Positions 1 through 10,945 of a DNA stretch of 64,000 bases are shown in pieces. The notes under the pieces are model-generated. The model was not told the origin of the DNA. It saw only the letters and a program-made list of their open reading frames with translations, and searched no databases. Position numbers and translations under genes: made by a program. Source of the stretch: Pinus tabuliformis (taxonomy: Eukaryota > Streptophyta > Pinopsida > Pinales > Pinaceae); assembly GCA_031772625.1 (NCBI GenBank), contig CM062808.1, forward strand, positions 475,289,655 to 475,353,654, given 5' to 3'. Numbering within the stretch: position 1 is the stretch's first letter; each line of letters opens with the position of its first letter.

Positions 1-607
1 TCATTTTGTACCAGTTACAGTAAGAGATTAATGAAAATTTGAAGCTATTTCTTTTGGATCCATGTGGTATGATGCTCAGTTCAGTTTTTCTTATGTTTTC
101 ATGTGTTAAAATGTATTTTTGACTCCATTTCATCATTTCATACTCTTTATGTGAATGTATACAAGTCTAAAAGGTAGAATCCATAACTTTTATGATCTGT
201 TTTGGGTAGACATTTCACAGTCTATGTTTTCTTTAGTTTAGGAAGAATCCATGAGGTTTACATGCTCTTCCTAGCTCCTCACCTATATTTTCACCTCATC
301 CATCAAACCCTAAGGTTCTGATCGTTGTGCCTACCTTGCCCCATCGAACACCTTGCAGTTTTGACCTAATTTCCTTGCCCTAAATGTTTGGCTCCTCCTG
401 ATCTAGCAAAACCCTTCAAAATCAAATCAAACCTTGTGCTACTATACCTAGCCTAATATCAGTTTCTAGATCCAGTCAATTTGGCTGAGATCCTTACGGA
501 GAGAGCCCTCTCCTGGCCTAGTAGGGCTAGCTACTTGGCTAAGTGTGGTTTGTGGTTACCCTGGCATTGCCTTCCTTCAGCATGAGGTTCAATCCAAGTG
601 CTAAAAA
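1..607 (+). mobile_element. 3' end of a giant-LTR copy, truncated by the window edge
   Basis: This stretch aligns with the last ~610 bp of the giant LTR (8309-8921), including the shared blocks around 'gccctctcctggcctagtag' and 'ggcattgccttccttcag'. It diverges just before the ATAACA terminus seen in the other copies. No primer-binding site follows it, so it is the end of a 3' LTR or a solo LTR rather than a 5' LTR. It abuts a 163-bp tandem repeat. Confidence 0.75.
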
Positions 608-1010
608 ATACCACATGCTCTAAAACCATGGGCCAATACTATGGTTTATCAATATCACATGCGCAAAAAACATAACTTATTTCAAAATCAAAATATTTTA
701 TAATAATATGATAGGATTCTTAATCATAGATATTCAGCCCCGCTTTGTCATTGATATTATGAACTTGTGAATTGGCTTTGTTGCAATAGCATGGGCTAAT
801 ACCACGACTTATCAATACCACATGCCAAAAAATCATATCTTATTTCACAATCTAAATATTTTATAACAATATGACAAGATTCTTAACCATCGATATTCAC
901 CCCCACTTTCCCATGGATAGTATTAACTTGTAAATAGGCTTTGTTACAATACCATGGCATATCAATACCACATGCCCAAAAACCATAACTTATTTCACAA
1001 TAAAAATACT
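601..1010. repeat. 163-bp tandem repeat, about 2.5 copies
   Basis: The word CATGG(G) recurs at 627, 790 and 953, exactly 163 bp apart. It is followed each time by similar text (atcaataccacatgcc, cataacttatttcacaat, ttttataacaatatgac). The last copy is truncated near 1010. The LTR end at ~607 abuts a partial unit, so the LTR probably inserted into this array. The DNA from 1011 to 1240 is AT-rich with nothing recognisable. Confidence 0.8.
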
Positions 1011-1254
1011 TTAATTTAATTTAATTTTATAACATTTTTTATTTGAAGCTAATAGGAAAAGGGTTGTAATTAGTTTTGAGATATATATAAACCCTCTATC
1101 CTCAAGACTACTAAAATTATTCCCATATAAATTAAATTAAGGTTTTAATTAAATTAAAGATGGTAATACTTTTGTATTTAAAGATGTGAAATTTATATAA
1201 TACAAATATTAGTAAGAACCAACATAGATCTATCTTAACTAAGGATCCAAGTGA

Positions 1255-1580
1255 TGATAGCAATAAAAGTGAAGGGAAGAGAGGGGAGGGAGATAGTGAC
1301 AAAGATGGAGGGTGGGGAGAGAGAGAAAGAGAGAAAGAAAGAGAGAAAGAAAGAGTGAGAGAGTGATGGGGGGAGACATAGAGAAGGAGGTAGGAAGAGA
1401 GAGAGGGGAGAGAGAGAATAAGAGAGGGGGTGGAGAGAGAGAGGGAGTGACCAGGGAGATATGGAGAGAGGAGAGATAGAGGGAAGAGAGAGAGCCAGAG
1501 AGGAAGAGGGAGGGAGAGAGAGTGTGTATGTTTGGGGGGTGAGATAGAGAGAGGGAATAAGAAAGAGACACATAGATACA
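1255..1580. repeat. GA-rich purine tract (microsatellite-like)
   Basis: About 325 bp are almost pure purine on the + strand, with irregular GAGA and GAAA repeats. The long Ser/Leu/Pro-rich minus-strand frames here are artefacts of this composition. The tract is flanked on both sides by related text (tagatc-atcttaac near 1222 and 1613). Confidence 0.9.
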
Positions 1581-1609
1581 AATATAGATATTATATAGTA
1601 TTATATAGC

Positions 1610-1724
1610 CAACCTAGATCCATCTTAACCTGTATCTATCAAGTGCGAAAAAAAAGGTTTGCACATCGAGAGATTGGATCCCTCTCAGTGCTTGATAGAT
1701 CTGGGTTAAGATGGATCTAGGCTA
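1610..1724. repeat. Inverted repeat / hairpin of ~35-bp arms
   Basis: The arm at 1612-1646 (starts cctagatccatcttaacc) is the near-perfect reverse complement of the arm at 1688-1722 (ends gggttaagatggatctaggc). The loop is about 40 bp. A third, direct partial copy of the arm lies at about 1218-1243, before the GA tract. It may be a small MITE-like element or a rearranged fragment; no target-site duplication was identified. Confidence 0.65.
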
Positions 1725-3939
1725 GATTAATAAGTTTGTAGTTGTATTTGATAAACTAACACTTTTTTTATGGTTGTGTTTGAAAACATTTTTTCCATAT
1801 TTGGTGTATTTATCATAATAATAATAATCTAATTTTAAGCTTACTTTTTTATGCAATGATTTTGTTGTTAGTTTATAGAGGTAGACATGTTATAACTTTG
1901 GAATTTGAAAAGGAAACACGTGCTCTTAACTTGGTTGTATTGAAAAGATTTAAGTTTAAGAAAAAAACATGCCCTCTTGGTTGTATTAAAAATATAAGTG
2001 TTCTTGTATACTAGGTGGGTGCAAACAAGAGAGAGTATATGGTAAGTGGATTAAATATTTAAAAACAAATGTTAGTTAAGGAGAAAGTTACAAAAATCTA
2101 ATAAATAGGCTAGGTTTAGGATATTACTATTTTGGGACATCTAAAGTTGAAGGTACATTTTTACCCTTGGGTGTAGGGCACATATTATGGGTATCTTGGA
2201 CTTTTGATGTGTGTTAGTTGTGTCAACTAGTGGTGGAGAGTCCAACCAATGCGTAGGCAAAGTTTTTCATTTACAAGGTTGGCATCAATCAAGTATTCTC
2301 CCTCTCTACCCAACTCTAACATGAGGAGTGTGCATAATGGACTTATTATTGTAACAAATTGAAAATATATGATTATCTTTAAGTTCAAGGGCTTGAAGTG
2401 GTTGCCTCAACCTACAAATCTTTAAAGGAACTATGTTTTTCAATTAAAACCTTGTGGTCAAGGAGCTGCAAAAGAGGAAGGCCTTATGGCTATTTTTAAG
2501 GGGTTGTAATGACCCTCGTCTTGTGGTAAATATGTAGATATGATGCTAATGGTCCTGATCTTAGTACATTCAAATATATAATGTAAATATTTTCCTATCA
2601 CCTTCAATTGTATAAATATGATAAATATTTTGTGGTTACCCTCATGTACATGTTGAAGTTCCACTTGCATGATTATGGGAAACACTTCTTAGTTACCCTT
2701 GTGTACATGGCGATGATCATAATTACTCTATTCCCACAAATATAATAATGAATAGTGTCTAACTGAATCAAAACCATAACCATTGACCCAATCTCCATTG
2801 ATGAGGCTTCAACTAATGGTCCTTCCTTAAGGTAACCACTTATAATTATTGATGGCACATTTTTCTAACTCAATGAACCTTGTATTAAATAGGGGGAGTT
2901 AGATGGAACCTCAATGACTTCAAGGTGAGGGTAATAACGGAAGTTAAACATATACCATAATAACCTATACATATGTCTTTATACCAGTGGCATGATACAA
3001 GTATAAGGAACTCTATTAATAGGGGGGTGAAAGAGCATATAGCTCGACTCATATAGTTTAAAGAGTAAAAATAATTCAACCCAAGACCTAAGAAGAGGCT
3101 CACAGACACTCACATGCATAATATTTACAGGCCTTGATGCAGTCAATGAGGGTGGGGAGATATTCTACAACCTATTAGCACACATGAATGGATTTTTCTC
3201 CTCCCTCACACCTTGTTGATTCTAGAATAGACCTAGGAAGAGGGAAAATGATATATGGGGAGAAAATGGGAGGCCAAATGGTAGGAAAGGGAAAATCTAG
3301 TTAGCCAAGCCCTAAATAACTAGAAGGATGGAGTGAGAAGTAGAAAGAGAAGAGAAATTGGGATAAGGAGAATAGGAAGCAAAAGAGCACAGTGAGAGGA
3401 GAGTAAGGGAGAAGGAACTGAGAGTGAACAAGATGAGGAGAGGGCAATCAAAGGAAAGGAAGTCACTGGGTAACTACTCGAAGGGTGTTGTTGCAAGGAG
3501 GGTGTCACACTTGGACATCATGGGGTTTGTGCCACGAAGATAACAAACTAAATTATGATGTCAGAGGTAAGCCTCCATCATGTTGTTGAACTGTACATTT
3601 GACATTTACGACATCAAACTACCACTTCTCTGCATCTAATTAACAATCGAGTTCTCGGGTCTAGCGCAATGGGAAAATCACTACCATGAATCTCTTTAGA
3701 GAACTATAATTTCCCAAAGATCTTATAGTCATATATTTGTTGGTTAGTTTTACAATCCAAGATTTAGGAACCTTACTGTCATGCTTGTGGCTTAGCCACC
3801 TTCCAAGTAATGCGATAAAAACACCTAGTAATATTTTCACACTGAACACTATACAATAAACTTAACCCTAATATCTTAGTGAAGAACAAGTAACTAGCTA
3901 GACTCTGGAAGGGATTTTGGATTGACTGTTAGTGAAACT
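1725..3939. other. Unassigned AT-rich intergenic DNA
   Basis: I see no gene, conserved domain or clear transposon terminus here. A second purine-biased stretch lies at about 3225-3440. It gives spurious minus-strand frames rich in Ser, Leu and Pro. Confidence 0.6.
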
Positions 3940-4276
3940 CATTGCAGTTAGGTGTGCCAATGTGTGATGAGTGTTAGCAAGTGCTAGGGAAACACAAGGG
4001 AGCACTAGGTCAAAATGCATGGAAATGAATGAATAAGAGTGTGTGACATGGAGTGTCAATGAGTTCCAGGTGTGGTAAGAGGGGAGTGACATGGTATGCT
4101 AAGCAGCACTAAGTCATTCTAGCGTGCCAAAGCGACATGCAACCAATATGTGCTAGGTCCCAAGGTGTGCCAAATAGTGCTAGGAGGTGTTGGGGAGTGC
4201 TAGGGAAACACAAGGGAGCACTAGGTGAAAATAATGCATGCAAATGAGCGATTAAGAGTTTGTGACAAGAAGTGTC
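3940..4276. repeat. Degenerate ~200-bp satellite, left flank of the giant element
   Basis: The repeat is built of short words such as gtgccaa, gtgctagg and gggaaacacaagggagcac. It has the landmark 'aatgcatg-aaatga-cga-taagag' at about 4013 and 4232. It ends at 'gacaagaagtgtc', immediately before the giant LTR. The right flank of that element (44243 on) resumes the same satellite at 'atgtcagtgatttcaggg'. An uninterrupted form of the junction is visible at 46495-46525, so this is the original insertion target. Confidence 0.8.
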
Positions 4277-4965
4277 TGTTAGTGTCAGTATTTGCATACT
4301 TCCATCAAGGATCAAATTTGCTCTTTGCATTTTCCTTTTAGAGGTCCCATACTGAAATTTTTACATCATTTCATTAGGTCATGTCAAACTGATCCACTGA
4401 TGGTTGTCTTCTTTTCAAAAAATCTAATTTCTCCCTCATAAAGTATAATTGCTGACCCTTCTTCACGTTGTCTTCAGTCATGGTTTCATGGTCAATTGGC
4501 AATCATGTTTTCATTAGGTCATAGGGCATATTTTCATTAGGTCATAGGCTTTCATTTCCAAGGTCAAGGGCATGATTTAGAGCTGTAAATAAAGGGCAGC
4601 AAGGGTATGAGGATGATAAATAAATCTAGCATGATGGCTTGTAAGTCATATTCACTATATAATTATCTTTTTAACTAATGTAATTTTCACCTCAAAAAAC
4701 ATGTTTTTGAGGTGAAAACAGAGTATTTTGAGTTAATTTGTATTTCTTATGTAATTTTAAGTCACTTTATGTAATAAATGATCCCGACTGCACCAATGCA
4801 TCTCTCCTTACTACAAGACAAAGAAACACTGCAAAAAACAGTTCAAGTTGAGCATCATCCACTTGAAAAGAAACAAAGAAGGGAAGGCATTAAAAACAAA
4901 GATTTGAAAAAGGCCAAGAAACATTAGAAAGTGGGTTTTTCTAGTAAAAAATCAAAATCTACTCC

Positions 4966-4972
4966 TATATAA
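4966..4972 (+). promoter_or_regulatory. LTR TATA box
   Basis: TATATAA lies in the context cctatataagg, about 690 bp into the LTR, and is conserved at 16343-16349 in the 3' LTR. Transcription would begin about 25-30 bp downstream. That makes U3 about 720 bp and puts the rest of the LTR, with its ORF, in R/U5. The start site is inferred. Confidence 0.6.
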
Positions 4973-5069
4973 GGTGTCACATTTCATTTTCAAGTTCATC
5001 ATTCTCATTTGGCAAAGAAGGAGTCAAAAAGTGAAGAAAATAGGAGCGGTTGAGTGAGTTTTGGGCCAA

Positions 5070-5310
5070 GGAGAAGTGGCGTTGCACTTCTGGAGTTTGG
5101 CGCTGCGCGTTTCAGGAAGTGGAAGTGGCGCTGCGCTTCTAGAGTTTGGCGTTGCATGTTTCAGGCAGTGGAGGTGGCACTGCGCGTTTAGGAATTGGCG
5201 CTGCACGTACAAGCTGAGCACTGTGCATATGGTGTTTTCGACAGTGCAAATTAACACTGCGTTGCGCGTTCAGGAGGGCGCTGCGTGCCTGTAGCATGGC
5301 ACTGCGTGTT
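5070..5310 (+). repeat. GC-rich minisatellite of GGCGCTGCGC-type units in the LTR
   Basis: Units resembling ggcgctgcgcgtttcagg and ggcgctgcgcttctagagtt alternate about six times, spaced roughly 20-30 bp. The same block lies at about 16440-16670 in the 3' LTR, with more CpG sites changed to TG. Single related motifs recur further down the LTR (about 7920, 37040 and 37371). Confidence 0.7.
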
Positions 5311-5504
5311 GAGCAGCAAAGACCAGAAAGGCCTCAAACTTCATAAAAACTTCCCAAGCCACCCTCTCATCTCTCAAACGAGTAAGTGCCCTCACGCCTG
5401 TAGCATGGCACTACGCGTTGAGCAGCAAAGACCAAAAAGGCCTCAAACTTCATAAAAACTTCCCAAGGCACCCTCTCATCTCTCAAACAAGTAAGTGCCC
5501 TCCC
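5287..5504 (+). repeat. 109-bp tandem duplication private to the 5' LTR
   Basis: The block starting gcctgtagcatggcact occurs at 5287 and again at 5396, and each copy contains the candidate splice donor GTAAGT. The 3' LTR has only one copy. The duplication therefore arose after insertion and explains much of the length difference between the LTRs. Confidence 0.85.
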
Positions 5505-5855
5505 TATACCTCATCATTGAAGTTGCAATTGAAATGTTTGAAGGAATTTACCATGACAAATGTCAAACCCTAGTTTCTCCCTCAATTACATTATAGAAAC
5601 CCTAATCCCCTCTATTTCTCCCACCACCTATCACTAAAACCCTAAACCCCTTCCCTATATCACTTCATAACATTCAATTCCCCCTCATCCTTCATCCCAC
5701 AAGTTATGTTTCAAAAAGACCCAAACCCCTCTCCCTCATTTTCATGATTCATACCCTCCCCTTCATTTTCTAGCCCACCAAAATACCTCACAAGGTCACT
5801 TCCCATTCCCCCACTCCTAAATCACTCTCACTCACTCCCTTCATCCCTTTTCTAG
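5491..5855 (+). other. Candidate leader intron in the LTR (365 bp)
   Basis: The donor is aa|GTAAGTG at 5491. The acceptor is a long pyrimidine tract ending cccttttctAG at 5855, 27 bp before the LTR ORF start codon. The 3' LTR keeps both sites (16739 and 17103) with exactly the same 365-bp spacing. The interval is C/T-rich and contains telo-box-like aaaccctaa words. Splicing is predicted from sequence only. An alternative donor exists at 5382 in the duplicated block. Confidence 0.5.
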
Positions 5856-5882
5856 GAGTGCACAGCCTCAAACTTTGCAAAC

Positions 5883-7516
5883 ATGGACAGAGAAGACAAA
5901 GACTATGAGGAGGAGGAAAACATTGGCAATGACAGTTCGACAGATAAACCTTGACATCAGAGAAAACCACACAAGGGAGGTAGAATTATCAAGGAAGAGC
6001 CATCAAACCTCAGAGAGTTGCAAGCCTCTCAGTTGGCTGTCACTTGTTTCAGACATCTAGGGTGCTATGAATTCTGTGAGCAGGTAGAGAGAGTTCAACA
6101 CCATCCTGAGCTCACCAGGCTTTTTGTAGCCCATCTTCAGGACAACAAGGTGACTCTTGCTGGGGTGACATTTACAGTTTCACCTTCCATTATTGCGGAT
6201 GTAACCAGGATTCCGAATGTAGGGGAGAAGTGGTACAAGGAAAAGGACCTGGATGAACACTATTATGAGCCTTATATCAAACCCAGGTATAGAAATGAGG
6301 CGAAAAAAATTATTCCTTTTAGATTCCTTGAAGGCAAGTATGCCTCCATGATGAAAATCATCATGAAATATTTCACTTATGAGGGCAGATTTTCCAGGAT
6401 GTACACCTATCACATCAGGCTTCTCATGAATTTTACCAGGGTGAGGATGTTAAACCTCCCTTATTTCTTGTTCAGGAATATTGAGAAGATGGCCCATTTT
6501 GTGCAGAAAAAGCCATACCCTCAGCAGATGAGCAGTCTCTATCATTATTCCCTGATCAAGATGATTGTGCTTCATCATCTTAGCCTCCTCAACATCTCTT
6601 GGGAGACATTTATTGCTCATGACATCTTCAGGGGTCCTCAAATTCCTCTGCCAGTCTGTCAAGAATCAGGGGGACCTTCTAGCAGTGCTCAGGTGAAAAC
6701 AGATGAGAAGGCCAAAGAGACTAGAGCTATTGAGGTGCCCGGGACCTACATGACATATCACAGGGGCACAAGGAGATTGTTTGAAACTGATAGGTAAGTG
6801 TTTGCTCCACAAGATGTGGAAGGAACCTTGCCTTATTCATCAACTCATAGGCAAATGTTAGCTCCATAGGATGTGGAAGGAGCTTTGTTTTCTTCATCAA
6901 CACAATAGGTACAGGTGCAGCAGTTGCACAAAGGGAAATAAAAGATGCCGGAGGAAGTTTTGATGATGAGGAGGAAGAGAGAGATTTTGATTTGACAGAG
7001 CACGATGAGCCTGAGCAGCATTATACTCAAACAATTGACTTAGAGGCTCAGGATGAAGAAACAATAAAGGACATCATCATACAGGAAAAGGAGGCTCAAT
7101 TCCAAGCATTGATGGACAATTTGGAGAGAGCCAAGTATGTCATCACATATTTGGAACAAGAGAACAAGCAGTTGAGTGACAAGCAGGTCTTCATGGAGCT
7201 GGAACTTCTCAAGGTAAAATGACAAAGTGACAAGGAGGCACTAGTCACTTTGTCTCCTATTGAAAAGGAAATTGAGGATGATAGAGAGACTTGGCTTGAG
7301 AGTGTCAATTTTCACCTAGAGAAGCTGTTGCAAAAGGCCAATAGGGACAATCAGATGATCAGGCACATAGCCTACCATTACAGGACTCGAAACAAAATTT
7401 GCAACATGAAGATCAAAAATATGAAAGCTAGGCTAAGGCGGGCTCTAAAGGGAAAAAAAGAGGAGGATAGGCTTAGTTTTCTTGCTGAAGCTTCCTTGGC
7501 TCATCAAGATGCTTGA
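5883..7516 (+). pseudogene. LTR-encoded protein, 5' LTR copy (decayed)
   Basis: An ATG at 5883 opens a frame of about 540 codons lying entirely inside the LTR. Visible parts, in order: a charged N-terminus (MDRED, EEEE); a ~210-residue globular region with motifs such as FRHLGCYEF, HPELT, RIPNVGEKWY and YTYHIRLLM; a Ser/Gln-rich linker; an acidic patch (DDEEEERDFDL type); a likely coiled coil (NLERAKYVITYLEQEN); and a basic C-terminus. Defects are a TGA at 5952 (CGA in the other copy), stops near 6795 and 6870, a short T-run at about 6958, and a TGA at 7220. The globular part loosely recalls plant 'putative transposon protein' domains found in non-autonomous elements. I do not recognise its function. 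No protease, RT or zinc-knuckle motif is present. Confidence 0.7.
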
Positions 7517-8924
7517 TGGTGGTGCTGCTCACCAATTTTGGTCAGGTTTGGAGGAGATTTTGCTTTTTGCAAATTTTGGAAATTGCACACACAGAAAATT
7601 TGGCTCAACGCATAGCGCCAGGGGCATCCAATGGAAAAATGGCTTGCATTTTTGGATTCATAGCAATGATTACATGCATCCTATGGATTTTCTAAGTTTT
7701 TGGGGCAGAACTGGTCCACCAAAAGGTCAAAAAACACCCTAAAAATGACCTTTTTGCCACTTTTTCGACATACAGAAGCAGTGTTGGGAGAATCAACTTT
7801 TGAGGGCTCAAATGAGCTTAAAATGAAGAAGTTCTAGGTGTTTTAGAAAGTAGACTTGAAAAAATTTCCAGTGAGCTATCATGAGCTCAATTTTTATTCC
7901 GAGAAGGCTTCCAAAAAGGACCTGAAAGTGGTGCTGCACGTAGGGCAAAGTTTGCACACAATGGCTATTTTTCTATGTTTTGACTGTGTTCGTGGATTTT
8001 CTCTCATGGAAGATGTTTTACTGATGTAAATGATGACTTGGCTTGTAAATATGATAGACAATTAGTAGTAGAGGGCATATTCATTACATTAAAAGTCAAT
8101 TTGAGCTCAAATGAATTAGTTTTTCACTTTTAGAGGCAAGTTGTTAAGATGCCTATATTCCTGTTTCTTGTTCAGTGTTGGTTAGATTAGCTCCTCATCT
8201 TAGGGATTCGACCCCTGAGGATGGGAAGAGGTTGAAAAAATTCCTATATCTTCTTATTCTTTCTCATTGTAGAGGGTTGGACTCAGCTGAATGCTCATGC
8301 CTTGATTGTACATCATTTTGTAGCAGTTTAGTAGGAGATTAATAAGAATTGCAACTATTTTCCTGGGATCCATTTGGTATGGAGTTTTAGTACAGTGTCT
8401 TCTCTTGTGATAATATTTTAGTATTTTTTTTGTATTTATTTAATCATTTCATCGCTTCTAAGTGAATGTTTTCAAGTTGATAGGCAGAATCCATTACATC
8501 ACTGCTCTGCTTTGGGGAAATATTCACCATTATATGTTTTCTACAGTTTGGGAAGGATCCATGGTAATAACATGCTATTCCTAGCCTCTCACCAGTCTTA
8601 AAACATCTCATCCATCAAGCCCTAAAGTGTTAAACCTTATATCTACCTTACCCCATTGAACACCCTGCAATTTTGACCTAATTCCCTAGCCCTAAATTGT
8701 CCAGCTCCTCTTGATCCAGTAAAACCCCTTCAAAATCCAATCAAAACTTTGTGCTACTATACCTAACCTAAAATCCATTTATTGATCCATTCATCTTTCT
8801 TGAGATCCTTACGAAGAGAGCCCTCTCTCGGCCTAGTAGGGCTAGCTACTTGGCTAAGCGTGGTTTGTGGTTACCTTGGCATTGCCTTCCTTCAGCCTGA
8901 GGTTCAATCCAGGTAATAACATAG

Positions 8925-8944
8925 TGGTGACCATACTGGGGAAC
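8925..8944 (+). other. Primer-binding site of the giant element
   Basis: TGGTGACCATACTGGGGAAC begins 3 bp after the 5' LTR. Its TGG start and ...CTGGGGAA end match the pattern of tRNA-complementary sites in Tat/Athila-type elements. It resembles the LARD PBS at 28819. The exact tRNA cannot be named here. Confidence 0.65.
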
Positions 8945-9066
8945 TCTGAAAGATTAATCACCCCGGTAATATCTTTCATTTGAATTCTTAAACTTGTGGA
9001 TGATGAGTTTTAGAATTTACTAGGCTAAATCGGAAAGTTGTAAAGCAATATATAAAATTTGAAAAT

Positions 9067-10590
9067 TTGAGCATACTGGCTTCGAGAAAGTACACCAAAT
9101 CCAATCTAGATCCAAATCCTCCAGCCATTATCAGTCATCCTCACAAAATTGGGTGGAAATCTAAGAAAGCTGCAGAGAAATTCAGTGTAGCAGAAGAACA
9201 ATCAAGTGAAGTTTTCATTCCTCATGTTCATTCACTCCCAGAAAGGTTAGACACTCTGCAAGATATTGAGTTTGATATTCATTTTGAGCAAAGTCTATTT
9301 CGCAGTAAGTCTTTGAGTTAGATTGATCAAATAGTTATTGATTCTTCTATATCTCTTGATAACCCCGTTGAAGACTTGTTTACCCAAAGTAAATCAGGGT
9401 CACAACTTATTCATGCTCTCGATCAGTTACAGAACCTTACTTCAAATGTAGACACTTGGGTGAAAAATAGGCCATCTTTTGATTTTTGAAGTATCTCTTT
9501 TACATCTACTGCAACTCAAACAATCCATTACCCACTTCTTTCATCTTTACATATTGTTCATACTACTCCAGCTGTTGTTAATTCCCCTTTGAATATACTG
9601 AGTACCCCAATCCTTGCTTTAAATCCACCTCTCCCACCTCGAGTTATGGCTGCACGGTATGCACCCCTTGTTTTACCTCAGAATATTGGTGCCATGCCTG
9701 CTGATTATCAAACCAAAATACCTTTCTTTGATGCCACTCAAACCATTACAACTTAGCAACATGTAGATAAAATGAATGATTTCTTTGACCTCCATGAAGT
9801 AGAAATTGAAGATGTGACGATGAGGCTGTTTGTGCAAAGCTTTGGAGGTGAAGTTTGGAAATGGTTTAGAGCCTTACCAAAATCTTCTATCACCACTTTA
9901 CCAATTCACCATAGGAAGTTCCTAGATCAATGGGAGGTGAAGAAGAATCCACTTTAGATTTTTTCCGAGTATGAGAACATCAAAAGGAATGTTGGTGAGA
10001 GTGTGCAAGACTATTGTGTGAGGTTTAATGCAGTATACAATTCTATTCCTGCAAACAATAAACCACCGGAGGGATTAGCTTTGCTCAAGTTTCCAAACAG
10101 CTTTGATGTTGATATGGCATATCAGTTGTGAGAACGTGATCCTACAACACTAGAAGACATGCAAAAGAATGCTATGAGCGTAGAAGCAAACTTGTTGGCC
10201 AAAAGAGAAAGAATGAGATCTGAGAAAAGGGTGACCATGAAAGAAGAAGCATCTACTTCGGATGCAAAGATGGATACATTGATTCGAACAGTGGAAAGGA
10301 TGGTTGACCAGTTATCCATCACAGATAGACCTGAACCACAAATCCAGAATCCAAATTTTAGAGGACAGCAGCAGCCCAATTCCAAATCAAACAAAGAGGA
10401 CAAAAAGCACCAAAGAAACCAGCACAACAACAACAGATCAGAACTCCCTTACAACAGAATTATGTTCAAGGAATGGAAGAAGAAGAGGAGGACGATCTGG
10501 TAATTGAAACAAATCACTTTTTCACTGCTGATGGTATGCCCATATTTCTGACCGAAGATGAAGAATACGCAGAAGTTTCAGACATTCAAA
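9067..10590 (+). pseudogene. gag: Gag of the giant element
   Basis: Fragments in one general frame encode a Ty3/gypsy Gag. The core around 9772-10130 has the Retrotrans_gag look: FFDLHEVE, VWKWFRALP, then after a stop NVGESVQDYCVRFN. A charged C-terminal region (10159-10503) is rich in Lys, Asn and Gln. In-frame stops at about 9319, 9487, 9754, 9955 and 10128 break it. No CCHC zinc knuckle was found. It would form the particle and bind genomic RNA. It directly follows the PBS. Confidence 0.75.
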
Positions 10591-10945
10591 GGGATGAGGA
10601 TTAGATCTTAGCTAATGATGTGGTTTTGGAGGTTGAATATGATGATTATCAGCGTGGTTATATGAATGCTTTGACTGCACAGCAGAGACAGTACTCTTTA
10701 AGGAGCAGAGATGTATTGGTCAATCCCATTCAAATAGTGATTCCTCAAACATTCAACAAAAAGGGAAAGAGCTTGCTGATCCGAATCCTAGTAAGGTACC
10801 ATCAATAAGTGTCGCTGCAAACGAGAAGAACAATCAGCAAAAAGATAGTGCAACGAAAGAGCAAACAGATAAGAAGGACATTGGTGTCAAAGAGGTAGAA
10901 AAAGTTTCATCCTTTAATTTAGAAAGTGAAATTGCTAAATTAAAA

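Larger units (their letters stand above)
4277..8921 (+). repeat. 5' LTR of the giant element (4645 bp)
   Basis: It starts TGTTAG and ends AATAACA, and aligns along its full length with the 3' LTR at 15677-44242. It contains a TATA box (4966), a GC-rich minisatellite (about 5070-5310), a local 109-bp duplication, a candidate leader intron and a long ORF (5883-7516). The last 1.4 kb (7517-8921) has no further coding signal that I can support. Such length is rare and compares with Ogre-class LTRs. Confidence 0.88.

Noticed and set aside
1132-1581. Several 110-149-codon minus-strand frames rich in Ser, Leu and Pro
   Set aside because: They are products of the GA-rich purine tract, overlap in three frames and have no domain.
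5590-5650. Telomeric repeat seeds (aaaccctaa, ccctaaacccc)
   Set aside because: Only isolated words in a C-rich leader, not tandem TTTAGGG arrays. At most they are telo-box-like promoter words.
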